DNA of 64,000 nt from Ruegeria intermedia (lineage in GTDB: Bacteria > Pseudomonadota > Alphaproteobacteria > Rhodobacterales > Rhodobacteraceae), in assembly GCF_900129345.1 (NCBI RefSeq), contig NZ_FQVK01000015.1, forward strand, positions 36,240 through 100,239. Reading direction: 5' to 3'. Under the pieces are notes generated by a model that made no database searches, had not been told where the DNA came from, and worked only from the letters and a program-made list of their open reading frames with translations. Positions within the stretch are counted from its first letter, which is position 1. The number at the start of each line of letters is the position of its first letter. Positions 9,791-17,802 of this stretch are shown piece after piece. The position numbers and the translations under genes are program-made.

Positions 9791-10648
9791 TCAGGCGATC
9801 AGCCGCGGCCAGATTGCGCGGCTGCGCCGGGCAAAGGCACCGATATGGCCGACCTCGCGCAGGCCGAAGGCCGCCGGGGTCAATAGATGGCGCCGCGCCG
9901 CAGGCCCGTACAGCTCGGCGAGCCGCCAGACCGCCGGCGGCGGAACCGTCTGATCATCCTCCAGGGCGATGACATCGACCGGGGCCGTCGTTCGGCCCCA
10001 ATCGGCCCGCGGAAGCGTGTCGCCCAGTTCCGGCAGATAGCTGTCGGGTGATGTACACCACTTGCGCCACTGCCAGTAGACTCCGGCTGGCAGATCGGAT
10101 CCGAACCCAAGCATCCGCCCCGGCAGATAGCCCAGCAGACGCACCAGAGGCGGCACATGGCCATACCAGAACAGGGTCGCCAACCCCTTGTAGGGCCAGG
10201 GATGATCGGCCAGGGTCACCAGCCCCGAACACACGCAGATCATCCGGTCGATCCGGTCGATCCCGGGCTGGAGCGGCCCCAGCATCCCGCCGACCGAATG
10301 GCCGATGACCCAAAGCCTGGCATCGGGATAGCGCCGCCGCATCTCGGCCTGCGCCGCCGGCATGTCCTTCAGCGCCCAATCGGCCATCGTCGCATCCGAG
10401 TCCTTCAGGCGCCGTTTCAGAGATGTCCCGAAATCGCGATAGTCATAGGTCAGGCAGGCCATGCCCCGTTCAGCGGCCAGCCAGCGCGCGAAATGCTGGT
10501 AATAGTCCCGCGGCACGCCCGTCGCCCCGTTCAGCACGACGGCGATTTCCGGCCGGGCCATCGGCGCATAGAGCCGCGCCGACAGGTTTGCCTTGCCCGC
10601 CGAAAACTCGAAATCCTCGACTTTCACGGTCTGCTGCGAATCCAACAT
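9791..10648 (-). CDS. Alpha/beta hydrolase
   Basis: A 285-residue serine-hydrolase-fold protein. The nucleophile elbow is GHSVGGML (Ser near residue 124), preceded by YDYRDFGTS and an oxyanion-region strand (VVLNGATGVPRDYY). Late in the chain, ALEDDQTVPPPA supplies a candidate acid and REVGHIGAFAR a candidate His. The start ATG at 10648 has GGAGG 5 nt upstream. It is divergent from the TetR gene at 10732, with two operator-like palindromes in between, so it is probably repressed by that regulator. Substrate unknown. Confidence 0.83.
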   Translation of the reverse strand: MLDSQQTVKVEDFEFSAGKANLSARLYAPMARPEIAVVLNGATGVPRDYYQHFARWLAAERGMACLTYDYRDFGTSLKRRLKDSDATMADWALKDMPAAQAEMRRRYPDARLWVIGHSVGGMLGPLQPGIDRIDRMICVCSGLVTLADHPWPYKGLATLFWYGHVPPLVRLLGYLPGRMLGFGSDLPAGVYWQWRKWCTSPDSYLPELGDTLPRADWGRTTAPVDVIALEDDQTVPPPAVWRLAELYGPAARRHLLTPAAFGLREVGHIGAFARRSRAIWPRLIA

Positions 10649-10666
10649 CCATGCCTCCAAATGCTC

Positions 10667-10709
10667 TGGACCAATCGGTCCAATCATTTCATCTGGACCG
10701 ATCGGTCCA
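10667..10709. promoter_or_regulatory. Two tandem operator palindromes between hydrolase and TetR genes
   Basis: TGGACCAATCGGTCCA at 10667-10682 and TGGACCGATCGGTCCA at 10694-10709. The second is a perfect 16-bp palindrome, the first differs at one base. Their starts are 27 bp apart, and they occupy the space between the two divergent start codons. This is the expected position and form for operators of the adjacent TetR-family repressor. Confidence 0.8.
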
Positions 10710-10731
10710 GTGCTGTCAAGATACGCGCAAG

Positions 10732-11337
10732 ATGACCCGACGTCCGCAAAACACCCGCGATCGCCTGACCCAAACCGCCGCCCGACTGTTCCAGCGCTCG
10801 GGCTACAACGGTGTCGGCCTGACCGAGATCCTGACCGAGGCCCGCGCGCCCAAGGGCTCGCTGTATCATCATTTTCCAAAGGGAAAGCAGGATCTTGCCC
10901 TGGCCGCGGCCAGCTGGGCCTCGGACGGGATGCGCGACATGATTGCTGCATCGTTCAACGACGCGCAGGATTTCCGCGCCGGGGTCACCACCCTGTGCCA
11001 CAAGATCGCGAAACTGTTCGACTCCTCGCCCCAGTGGGAGACCTGCCCGATCGCCGCCACCCTGTTCGAAAGCCCCGACAACCCAACCTTCCGCGACCAT
11101 GCCGACCGGCTGTACGAAAGCTGGATCGAGGATGTGCGCGGCCATGCGGAACGGTTCGGCGTCGCGCATCCGGACATGGCGGCCGACACCCTGTTCATCG
11201 TGATGCAGGGCGGCTGGCAACTGGCGCGCGCGCGTCGGGATTCGAATGTGCTGCGCCGGTTGCCCGAGCATATCCCGTGGGACCGGTTCCAACCGGATGG
11301 CGAATGCGGCTTGACTCGGCCCGACCCTGACCGCTAG
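10732..11337 (+). CDS. TetR family transcriptional regulator
   Basis: A 201-residue repressor. The N-terminal helix-turn-helix (about residues 10-55) reads TRDRLTQTAARLFQRSGYNG, then VGLTEILTEARAPKGSLYHHF with the family's Ser-Leu-Tyr-His-His-Phe end. The C-terminal ligand domain is of the TetR_C_33/LmrA type (CPIAATLFESPDNP). It starts 22 bp after the second operator palindrome and faces the alpha/beta hydrolase, so it probably represses both itself and the hydrolase. Inducer unknown. Confidence 0.9.
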   Translation: MTRRPQNTRDRLTQTAARLFQRSGYNGVGLTEILTEARAPKGSLYHHFPKGKQDLALAAASWASDGMRDMIAASFNDAQDFRAGVTTLCHKIAKLFDSSPQWETCPIAATLFESPDNPTFRDHADRLYESWIEDVRGHAERFGVAHPDMAADTLFIVMQGGWQLARARRDSNVLRRLPEHIPWDRFQPDGECGLTRPDPDR

Positions 11338-11342
11338 CGATT

Positions 11343-11532
11343 GGGTGATGGTTCCCGCGCCTTCGGCCGGGATGAAAAGGGAACACGGTGCGGTCCGACC
11401 CGGGAAAACCGGAACGGGCCAAAGCCGCGACTGCCCCCGCAACTGTAGGCGGAGAGCGATGCCGAGATACCACTGACCGCAGGGTTGGGAAGGTCGGCAA
11501 AGCAGCGACCCGCAAGTCAGGAGACCTGCCAT
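11343..11532 (+). promoter_or_regulatory. Cobalamin (B12) riboswitch
   Basis: The B12 box AGTCAGGAGACCTGCC is at 11515-11530. Other conserved parts are the GCCCCCGCAACTGTA segment near 11433-11448, GATGCCGAGATACCACTG near 11458-11475, and GGGAAGG near 11487. The element begins just after the TetR stop codon and ends about 100 nt before the ATG at 11635. Adenosylcobalamin riboswitches of this class usually shut off the downstream gene when B12 is plentiful. Confidence 0.95.
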
Positions 11533-11634
11533 CAAACGTGAAACCGAAACTCGGACGGGGTGTCCGGGCAGGGTCTGGCCGTGAAACCGGCCGACTGCTC
11601 CGGGCCGCCCCGCCCAGCGCGCGGAGGGCGCATC

Positions 11635-12042
11635 ATGATCTGGAAGACAAACACGCACGAATTTTCCGCGACCGTCTGCCAACGCACGGGCAGAACCTGC
11701 CCGGCGCTGGCGCATCTGGCCCGGTCGGTCGCGCAGGCGGTTGCGGCGGCCGGCGCGGCAACCTCGCCCGATTTCCGGGTGGAAGGCACCGGCGAACTGA
11801 CCCATTGCACGCCGGGATGCATTGCCCGCTTTGATGCCCGTGCCGACCTGATCCGGGTGTATTGCGGCGCGCGCCCCGAAGCCGCCGCGGAAAGCCTGGC
11901 CGCCTATGCCGACCTGATGTTCAATGATCTGGCCGATGCCTGCCCGGCGCAGGGGCTGGACACGTCACCCTGCGCGATGCTGCAGGCGGTCGCGTTGGAA
12001 CCCGCCAGCATGGCGGAACAGGCCTTGCCGGCAGTCATCTGA
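11635..12042 (+). CDS. Cys-rich small protein under B12 riboswitch control, function unknown
   Basis: A 135-residue soluble protein beginning MIWKTNTHEFSATVCQRTGR. Cysteines lie near 15, 22, 58, 62, 77, 103 and 113, including CQRTGRTC and HCTPGC. The pairing of an N-terminal Cys pair with a later CxxxC recalls thioredoxin-fold ferredoxins and the small metal-binding proteins found in cobalamin loci, but the motif spacing is not one I can assign. The riboswitch directly upstream and the lack of any other gene before the convergent phosphatase make it the sole riboswitch target here. Roles in cobalt handling or B12-related redox chemistry are inference only. Confidence 0.75.
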   Translation: MIWKTNTHEFSATVCQRTGRTCPALAHLARSVAQAVAAAGAATSPDFRVEGTGELTHCTPGCIARFDARADLIRVYCGARPEAAAESLAAYADLMFNDLADACPAQGLDTSPCAMLQAVALEPASMAEQALPAVI

Positions 12043-12045
12043 CGG

Positions 12046-12549
12046 TCACTCCGGGGTAGCAACCCGCGCCGGCGCCACGGCCCAGAGCAACTGCGCCTCG
12101 GTTTCCACGGCGCAGGGGCGAACGGCCCGCAGGCGTTTGAGCGCCGGTTCCGGGGCCTCGCCGCATTCGATCATCAGGCGCAGAACGGCCATGCCGGATC
12201 GGCCGCAGCCCCCACGGCAATGCACCAGAACCCGCCCGCCGCCGCTCAGCGCATGGCGGGCGGCAGCGCTGACCGGCGGCCACTGGCCGTCAAAGTCACC
12301 CTCAGGCGCCGAGAAATCGTCGACCGGCAGATGCGCCCAGCGGCTGGCGCGCCCCTGGATGTCCGATCCGAAATCGCCCGCCCCCACGGCGACCATCTCG
12401 GCCAGGGTCGTCATCGAGATCACAAGTCCCGGCGCCCAGCCGCCGATCAGGTCCAGGTCGCCGGCGTAGTCGCCGCCTCCGCCGGGGATCGAGGTCAGGG
12501 CAAGCGAACCGCCACCGACCTGCAGGGCATGAACAACCAGATTGGACAT
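12046..12549 (-). CDS. Dual-specificity / protein-tyrosine phosphatase-like protein
   Basis: A 167-residue protein with the Cys-based phosphatase loop HCRGGCGRSGM (C-x5-R), near residue 113. An upstream Asp in HLPVDDFSAPEGDF could be the general acid. Such enzymes dephosphorylate Tyr/Ser/Thr residues or small phosphoesters. The start ATG at 12549 was chosen over a GTG at 12558 because AAGGG lies at a usable distance. It ends 3 bp from the Cys-rich protein gene, convergent with it. Confidence 0.8.
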   Translation of the reverse strand: MSNLVVHALQVGGGSLALTSIPGGGGDYAGDLDLIGGWAPGLVISMTTLAEMVAVGAGDFGSDIQGRASRWAHLPVDDFSAPEGDFDGQWPPVSAAARHALSGGGRVLVHCRGGCGRSGMAVLRLMIECGEAPEPALKRLRAVRPCAVETEAQLLWAVAPARVATPE

Positions 12550-12703
12550 CAAAATCACCCTTCAAAATCGCAAGACTGAAACTATCCCGCCAGTATGACC
12601 CAACCGGCGCCACGGCCAAAGCGAAAAACCTGCACCGGCGCTGTGGACGCGGGGCACCGGGAACTCTACCCTGCATCGTCAGTACGAATCCGTCAGAGCA
12701 GAC

Positions 12704-14458
12704 ATGACCACACAGTCCAGCCCCGCCTATCAGGTTCTCGCCCGCAAATACCGCCCGGAAACCTTTGCCGACCTGGTCGGTCAGGATGCCATGGTGCGCA
12801 CGCTGAAAAACGCGTTCGAGGCGGACCGGATCGCGCAGGCCTTCATCATGACCGGCATCCGCGGCACCGGCAAGACGACCACGGCCCGGATCATCGCCAA
12901 GGGCATGAACTGCATCGGCCCCGACGGCAATGGCGGCCCGACGACCGAACCCTGCGGCCAGTGCGAGCATTGCGTGGCCATCATGGAAGGCCGCCATGTG
13001 GACGTGCTGGAAATGGACGCCGCCAGCCGCACCGGCGTGGGTGACATCCGCGAGATCATCGACAGCGTGCGCTATCGCGCGGCCAGCGCGCGGTACAAGA
13101 TCTACATCATCGACGAAGTCCACATGCTTTCGACCAGCGCCTTCAACGCGCTGTTGAAGACGCTGGAGGAACCACCCGAGCATGTGAAATTCATCTTCGC
13201 CACGACCGAGATCCGCAAGGTTCCGGTCACCGTGCTGTCGCGCTGCCAACGGTTCGACCTGCGCCGGATCGAGCCTGAGGTGATGATCGGCCTGCTGCGC
13301 AGGATCGCCACCGCCGAGGGCGCGGAAATCTCGGATGACGCGCTGGCCCTGATCACCCGCGCCGCCGAAGGCTCGGCCCGGGATGCGACCTCGCTGCTGG
13401 ATCAGGCAATCAGCCATGGTGCCGGCGAAACAACTGCCGATCAGGTGCGCGCGATGCTGGGACTGGCCGACCGGGGCCGTGTGCTGGACCTGATGGACAT
13501 GATCCTGCGCGGCGATGCGGCCGGGGCCCTGACCGAGCTGGGCGCGCAATATGCCGAGGGCGCCGACCCGCTGGCGGTGCTGCGCGATCTGGCTGAAATC
13601 ACGCATTGGGTCTCGGTGGTGAAGATCACGCCCGACGCGGCCGAGGATCCGACCGTCTCACCCGATGAACGCGCTCGCGGCCAGCAGATGGCCGAGGCGT
13701 TGCCGATGCGGGTGCTGACCCGGATGTGGCAGATACTGCTGAAAGCGCTCGAGGAGGTCTCGGCCGCCCCCAACGCGATGATGGCCGCGGAGATGGCGGT
13801 GATCCGCCTGACCCATGTGGCCGATCTGCCCAGCCCGGAAGAGTTGATCAAGCGCCTACAGGACAGCCCTCCGCCGCCCGTCGGCGGGCCGGGGGGCGGC
13901 GCTCCGGTCGCCGGAAACAGCGCCCCGCCCGTGACCGCGACGGCCTCGGCCCATGCGCCGGCCCCGCGTGGCGCGGGCGGCGCGCCGACGGCGGCGTTGG
14001 CCCAGGACGTGCAGACCGCGCTGGCGCGTTATCCAACGTTCGAGCATGTGGTCGAGCTGATCCGCGCCAACCGCGACGTGAAGCTGCTGGTCGAGGTCGA
14101 AAACGGCGTCCGCCTTGTCTCGTACCAGCCGGGCCGGATCGAGTTCACGCCCACCGAAAAGGCGCCCACCGACCTGGCCGCGCGGCTCGGGTCCGCGCTG
14201 CAGCGCTGGACCGGCAATCGCTGGGCGGTCTCGATCGTCTCGGACGGCGACGCGCCCACCATCGCCGAGCTGCGCGATGCGGCCGAGCTGGCGCTGAAGG
14301 CCAAGGCCGAAGAACACCCTCTGGTGCAGGCGGTTCTGACTCAGTTCCCCAAGGCCCGCATCACCCGGATCGAACCCCCTCAGGACCGCGCGGCCAAGGT
14401 CGAAACCGAAGCCCTGCCCGAGGTCGAGGACGAGTGGGATCCGTTCGAGGAAGACTGA
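12704..14458 (+). CDS. dnaX: DNA polymerase III subunits gamma and tau
   Basis: A 584-residue clamp-loader ATPase. The AAA domain starts LARKYRPETFADLVGQDAMV; Walker A is GIRGTGKTTTAR (near residue 50), a zinc site is CGQCEHC, Walker B is YIIDEVHML, and the SRC sensor motif follows (VTVLSRCQRFDLRR). A Pro/Gly/Ala-rich linker (about residues 385-430) leads to the tau-specific C-terminal domain that contacts polymerase alpha. It is the first of dnaX-ybaB-recR, all in one direction. Confidence 0.96.
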   Translation: MTTQSSPAYQVLARKYRPETFADLVGQDAMVRTLKNAFEADRIAQAFIMTGIRGTGKTTTARIIAKGMNCIGPDGNGGPTTEPCGQCEHCVAIMEGRHVDVLEMDAASRTGVGDIREIIDSVRYRAASARYKIYIIDEVHMLSTSAFNALLKTLEEPPEHVKFIFATTEIRKVPVTVLSRCQRFDLRRIEPEVMIGLLRRIATAEGAEISDDALALITRAAEGSARDATSLLDQAISHGAGETTADQVRAMLGLADRGRVLDLMDMILRGDAAGALTELGAQYAEGADPLAVLRDLAEITHWVSVVKITPDAAEDPTVSPDERARGQQMAEALPMRVLTRMWQILLKALEEVSAAPNAMMAAEMAVIRLTHVADLPSPEELIKRLQDSPPPPVGGPGGGAPVAGNSAPPVTATASAHAPAPRGAGGAPTAALAQDVQTALARYPTFEHVVELIRANRDVKLLVEVENGVRLVSYQPGRIEFTPTEKAPTDLAARLGSALQRWTGNRWAVSIVSDGDAPTIAELRDAAELALKAKAEEHPLVQAVLTQFPKARITRIEPPQDRAAKVETEALPEVEDEWDPFEED

Positions 14459-14544
14459 TCATCCGCGCAGAAGGCGCGCTGCCCTTGTGAAGGACGCAGA
14501 CGGCCCGTATTTAGGCCGCAAATCGAATGACAGGAGACATACAG

Positions 14545-14889
14545 ATGCTCAAAGGACTCGGCGGTCTCGGCGACATGGCCAAGATGATGAAATCCGCGCA
14601 GGAACTGCAGACCAAGATGGCGCAGATGCAGGAAGAGCTGAACACCATCATGGTCGTCGGCGAATCCGGCGCGGGTCTGGTCAAGGCCACGGCCTCGGCC
14701 AAGGGCGAGCTGAAAGGGCTGGACATCGACCCGTCGATCTTCAACAGCGACGACAAGGAGGTGGTCGAGGACCTGATCCTGGCCGCCATCAAGGACGCGC
14801 AGACCAAAGCCGCCGAGCGGTCGCAGGAAGAAATGGCCAAGCTGACCGAAAGCATGGGCCTGCCGGCGGACATCAAGCTGCCGTTCTGA
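14545..14889 (+). CDS. ybaB: YbaB/EbfC family nucleoid-associated protein
   Basis: A 114-residue basic/acidic helical protein: an N-terminal helix rich in Met/Gln ([21 protein letters not shown]), a central beta sheet ([19 protein letters not shown]) and a C-terminal helix. Family members bind DNA as dimers and are almost always next to recR and dnaX, as here. The ATG at 14545 has CAGGAGA about 8 nt upstream; an earlier ATG at 14527 lacks one. Confidence 0.93.
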   Translation: MLKGLGGLGDMAKMMKSAQELQTKMAQMQEELNTIMVVGESGAGLVKATASAKGELKGLDIDPSIFNSDDKEVVEDLILAAIKDAQTKAAERSQEEMAKLTESMGLPADIKLPF

Positions 14890-14932
14890 TCTCTCTCCTT
14901 CCCCCCGCCGCCAAAGCCAAGCAGGACAGGCC

Positions 14933-15526
14933 ATGAGTTCGAACAGTGACATCGACGCCCTGATCGACCTGATGGCAAAATTGCCGGGGCTGGGGCCGCG
15001 CTCGGCCCGGCGGGCGGTGCTGCACCTGATCCGCAAACGCGCCCTGCTGCTGACGCCGTTGTCGGACGCCATGCAGCAGGTCGCCGCCACCGCACGCGAA
15101 TGCCTGAACTGCGGCAACGTGGGCACCACCGACATCTGCGACATCTGCAATGCCGAAGACCGCGCCACCGGAGAACTGTGCGTGGTCGAAGACGTGGCCG
15201 ACCTGTGGGCGATGGAGCGCGCGGGCGTGTTCAAGGGCCGCTACCATGTGCTGGGCGGAACGCTCTCGGCGCTGGACGGCGTCGGCCCGGAAGACCTGCG
15301 CATCCCCCGCCTGCGCGACCGGGTGACCGCCGAAAACATCACCGAGGTGATCCTGGCCCTGAACGCCACCGTCGACGGGCAGACCACGGCCCATTACATC
15401 GCCGATCAACTGGAAGGCCAGGTCCGTCTGACCTCTCTGGCGCAGGGCGTACCGATCGGAGGCGAGTTGGACTATCTGGATGACGGGACGATCACCGCAG
15501 CGCTGCGGGCGCGGAAGGAACTGTAA
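14933..15526 (+). CDS. recR: Recombination protein RecR
   Basis: A 197-residue DNA-repair protein that works with RecF/RecO to load RecA at gaps. It shows an N-terminal helix-hairpin-helix ([15 protein letters not shown]), the four-Cys zinc finger [16 protein letters not shown] (near residues 57-72), and a Toprim domain starting [15 protein letters not shown]. Its length is normal for the family. It is the last gene of the dnaX-ybaB-recR cluster. Confidence 0.96.
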   Translation: MSSNSDIDALIDLMAKLPGLGPRSARRAVLHLIRKRALLLTPLSDAMQQVAATARECLNCGNVGTTDICDICNAEDRATGELCVVEDVADLWAMERAGVFKGRYHVLGGTLSALDGVGPEDLRIPRLRDRVTAENITEVILALNATVDGQTTAHYIADQLEGQVRLTSLAQGVPIGGELDYLDDGTITAALRARKEL

Positions 15527-15603
15527 GGTTTCGAAATCCGTTCACTTTCGTCGTGGGCGATGACCCGACATTACGTCACCTGAATTTTCATTCACCACCC
15601 CAC

Positions 15604-15618
15604 TAGACGACCGGTCTA
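15604..15618. promoter_or_regulatory. Operator in front of the TetR gene, copy 1
   Basis: TAGACGACCGGTCTA, with the palindromic core GACCGGTC at 15609-15616, lies 22 bp before the regulator start. The identical 15-mer recurs at 16249-16263 upstream of the Ohr operon, which marks both as binding sites of the same repressor. Confidence 0.82.
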
Positions 15619-15639
15619 TTAATTGCCATCTCGTTGCCC

Positions 15640-16230
15640 ATGAGCACGCAACGCAAGGATACCCGGAAACAGATTCTGGCCGTTGGCCGCCGGCTGACCG
15701 CCGAGCGCGGGTTTGTCGGCGTCGGCCTGAGCGACCTGCTGAAAAAGGCTGGAGTCCCCAAGGGCTCGTTCTACCATTACTTCGCCTCGAAAGAGGATTA
15801 TGGCTGCGCGCTTCTGGAAAGTTTTGCCGACGATTACCGACAAGGGCTGGCGGACACGCTGAACAACCCGTCGCTGAACGCGCATGATCGGTTTCTGGCC
15901 TATTTTCAGGGCTGGATCCGCAAGCAGACCGGGCAAAACCCGGAAGATCGCTGCCTGGTCGTCAAGCTGGCGGCCGAGGTCTCGGACCTGTCAGACAGCA
16001 TGAGCGGTGTTCTGCAAAACGCCGTGGACGGCATCGTCGAGGCCCTGACCCAGACCCTGCGCGACGGCATCGCCGAAGGTTCGGTGGCCCGGCTCGAGGA
16101 TCCGGCGCTGACGGCGCGCGCGATCTATCACCAGTGGCTGGGCGCCAGCCTGGTCGCTGGCCTGTCCGGGTCGGTCGAACCGCTGGAATCGGCCATGAAA
16201 TCAACTGCATCCGCGATACGCCCGATGTAA
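15640..16230 (+). CDS. TetR family regulator of the Ohr/CurA/DJ-1 operon
   Basis: A 196-residue regulator. The HTH region reads KQILAVGRRLTAERGFVGVG then LSDLLKKAGVPKGSFYHYF, the form seen in AcuR/NemR-like repressors that sense reactive electrophiles. The C-terminal domain contains a single Cys in DRCLVVKLAAE near residue 107, a possible sensor residue (inference). The ATG at 15640 is used rather than a TTG 6 nt earlier. A 15-bp operator sits just upstream and again in front of the next gene, so it probably controls itself and the three genes downstream. Confidence 0.88.
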   Translation: MSTQRKDTRKQILAVGRRLTAERGFVGVGLSDLLKKAGVPKGSFYHYFASKEDYGCALLESFADDYRQGLADTLNNPSLNAHDRFLAYFQGWIRKQTGQNPEDRCLVVKLAAEVSDLSDSMSGVLQNAVDGIVEALTQTLRDGIAEGSVARLEDPALTARAIYHQWLGASLVAGLSGSVEPLESAMKSTASAIRPM

Positions 16231-16248
16231 AAAATTTTGCCTGGTTCA

Positions 16249-16263
16249 TAGACGACCGGTCTA
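16249..16263. promoter_or_regulatory. Operator in front of the Ohr operon, copy 2
   Basis: An exact repeat of the 15-mer at 15604-15618. It is 27 bp before the ohr start codon and inside the 60-bp gap after the regulator gene, placed to block an operon promoter. Confidence 0.82.
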
Positions 16264-16290
16264 ATATCAACCGAGGACAGGAGCCTGCCC

Positions 16291-16704
16291 ATGAAAATTC
16301 TCTACAAAACAACCGCGACGGCCACCGGTGGCCGATCGGGGGTGACCGCGCTGGATGACGGCTCGTTGTCGGTTCCGATGGTGCGCCCGGGCACCCGGGG
16401 CGATGGCCACAACCCCGAACAGCTTTTTGCCCTGGGCTATGCCGCCTGTTTCGACAGCGCCATGGATTTGATGGCGAAGTCCCTGGGGCTGGATACAACC
16501 GGCGCCAGCACCACGGTGGCGGTCGGTCTGGGGCAGCGGTCCGATGGCGGCTATGGGCTGGATCTCGACATCACGGCGCATCTGCCCGGGCTGTCCGATG
16601 ACGACGCCCGCAAGCTGGTCGAGGCGACGCATCAGGTCTGCCCCTATTCCCACGCCACACGCGGAAGTGTCGACGTGCGCCTGCATGTCGATACCAACGC
16701 GTGA
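16291..16704 (+). CDS. ohr: Organic hydroperoxide resistance protein (Ohr/OsmC family)
   Basis: A 137-residue thiol peroxidase. Both catalytic cysteines are present in their usual settings: NPEQLFALGYAACF (Cys near 51) and HQVCPYSHATRG (Cys near 115). Ohr reduces organic and lipid hydroperoxides using lipoylated proteins. Here it is not paired with a MarR-type OhrR but with a TetR regulator, and starts an operon with a CurA-like reductase and a DJ-1-family protein. Confidence 0.92.
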   Translation: MKILYKTTATATGGRSGVTALDDGSLSVPMVRPGTRGDGHNPEQLFALGYAACFDSAMDLMAKSLGLDTTGASTTVAVGLGQRSDGGYGLDLDITAHLPGLSDDDARKLVEATHQVCPYSHATRGSVDVRLHVDTNA

Positions 16705-16740
16705 TCACGCGCTCAACGCAACGCAAAGGACCGACACGAC

Positions 16741-17769
16741 ATGTCTGACATCAGGAACCGCCAGATCGTTCTGGCCGAGCGCCCCAAGGGCGAACCCGAC
16801 ACCAACACGCTGCGCATGGTCGAAACGGATATCCCCGAACCGGCCGAGGGGCAGATGCTGCTGCGCACGATTTACCTGTCGCTGGACCCCTATATGCGCG
16901 GACGCATGAGCGACGCCCCTTCTTATGCACCGCCGGTCGAGATCGGCGGGGTCATGGTGGGCGGCACCGTGGCGCGCGTGGTCGCCTCGAAGATCGACGG
17001 GTTTACCGAAGGCGACTGGGTGCTCAGCTTCAATGGCTGGCAGGACTATGCCCTGTCGGATGGTGAGGGCGTGCTGAACCTCGGCCAGGCGCCCGCGCAC
17101 CCGTCCTGGGCGCTTGGGGTGCTGGGCATGCCCGGCTTTACGGCCTGGGCCGGCCTGACGCAGATCGGCGCGCCGAAACCCGGTGAGACAATCGTGGTCG
17201 CCGCGGCGACCGGGCCGGTCGGGGCAACGGTCGGCCAGATCGGCAAGATCCTGGGCTGCCGGGTCGTCGGTGTGGCCGGCGGCCCCGAGAAATGCGCCTA
17301 TGCGGTGGACGAGCTGGGTTTTGACGCCTGCATCGACCACAAGGCCCCGGATTTCGCCGAGCAGCTCGGCCAAGCCGTTCCGGACGGCATCGACATCTAT
17401 TTCGAGAATGTCGGCGGCAAGGTGCTGGACGCGGTGATCCCGAACCTCAACCTCAAAAGCCGCATCCCGCTGTGCGGGCTCGTATCGCAATACAACGCCA
17501 CCGCGCTGCCCGAGGGGCCGGACCGGATGAACTGGTTCCTGGGCCAGGTCCTGCGCAAACGGATCACGGTGCAGGGATTCATTATCTTCGAGGATTTCGG
17601 CCACCTCTACCCCGATTTCGCGGCGCAGATGGGCGACTGGGTCAAGTCCGGACGCATCAAGTACCGCGAGGAAATGATCGACGGGCTGGAAAACGCCCCC
17701 AAGGCGCTGATCGGCCTGCTGCGGGGCGAGAATTTCGGCAAACGCGTCATCCGCGTTGCGCAAGACTGA
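16741..17769 (+). CDS. NADP-dependent oxidoreductase (CurA / prostaglandin reductase-like)
   Basis: A 342-residue medium-chain reductase without the structural zinc cysteines. N-terminal features LDPYMRGRMSD and a nucleotide site AAATGPVGATVGQIGK match the leukotriene B4 12-hydroxydehydrogenase/CurA group, which reduces the double bond of alpha,beta-unsaturated carbonyls with NADPH. YFENVGGKVLDAVIPNLN is another group signature. It is the second gene of the TetR-controlled operon, 36 bp after ohr. Confidence 0.92.
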   Translation: MSDIRNRQIVLAERPKGEPDTNTLRMVETDIPEPAEGQMLLRTIYLSLDPYMRGRMSDAPSYAPPVEIGGVMVGGTVARVVASKIDGFTEGDWVLSFNGWQDYALSDGEGVLNLGQAPAHPSWALGVLGMPGFTAWAGLTQIGAPKPGETIVVAAATGPVGATVGQIGKILGCRVVGVAGGPEKCAYAVDELGFDACIDHKAPDFAEQLGQAVPDGIDIYFENVGGKVLDAVIPNLNLKSRIPLCGLVSQYNATALPEGPDRMNWFLGQVLRKRITVQGFIIFEDFGHLYPDFAAQMGDWVKSGRIKYREEMIDGLENAPKALIGLLRGENFGKRVIRVAQD

Positions 17770-17802
17770 CGGCTTCGGACAAGCCAAACGAAAGGACAAG
17801 CA

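Noticed and set aside
13860..13990. Programmed frameshift in dnaX making the short gamma subunit
   Set aside because: No slippery A-run followed by a stem was seen in this Pro/Gly-rich linker; the gene reads as one full-length tau.
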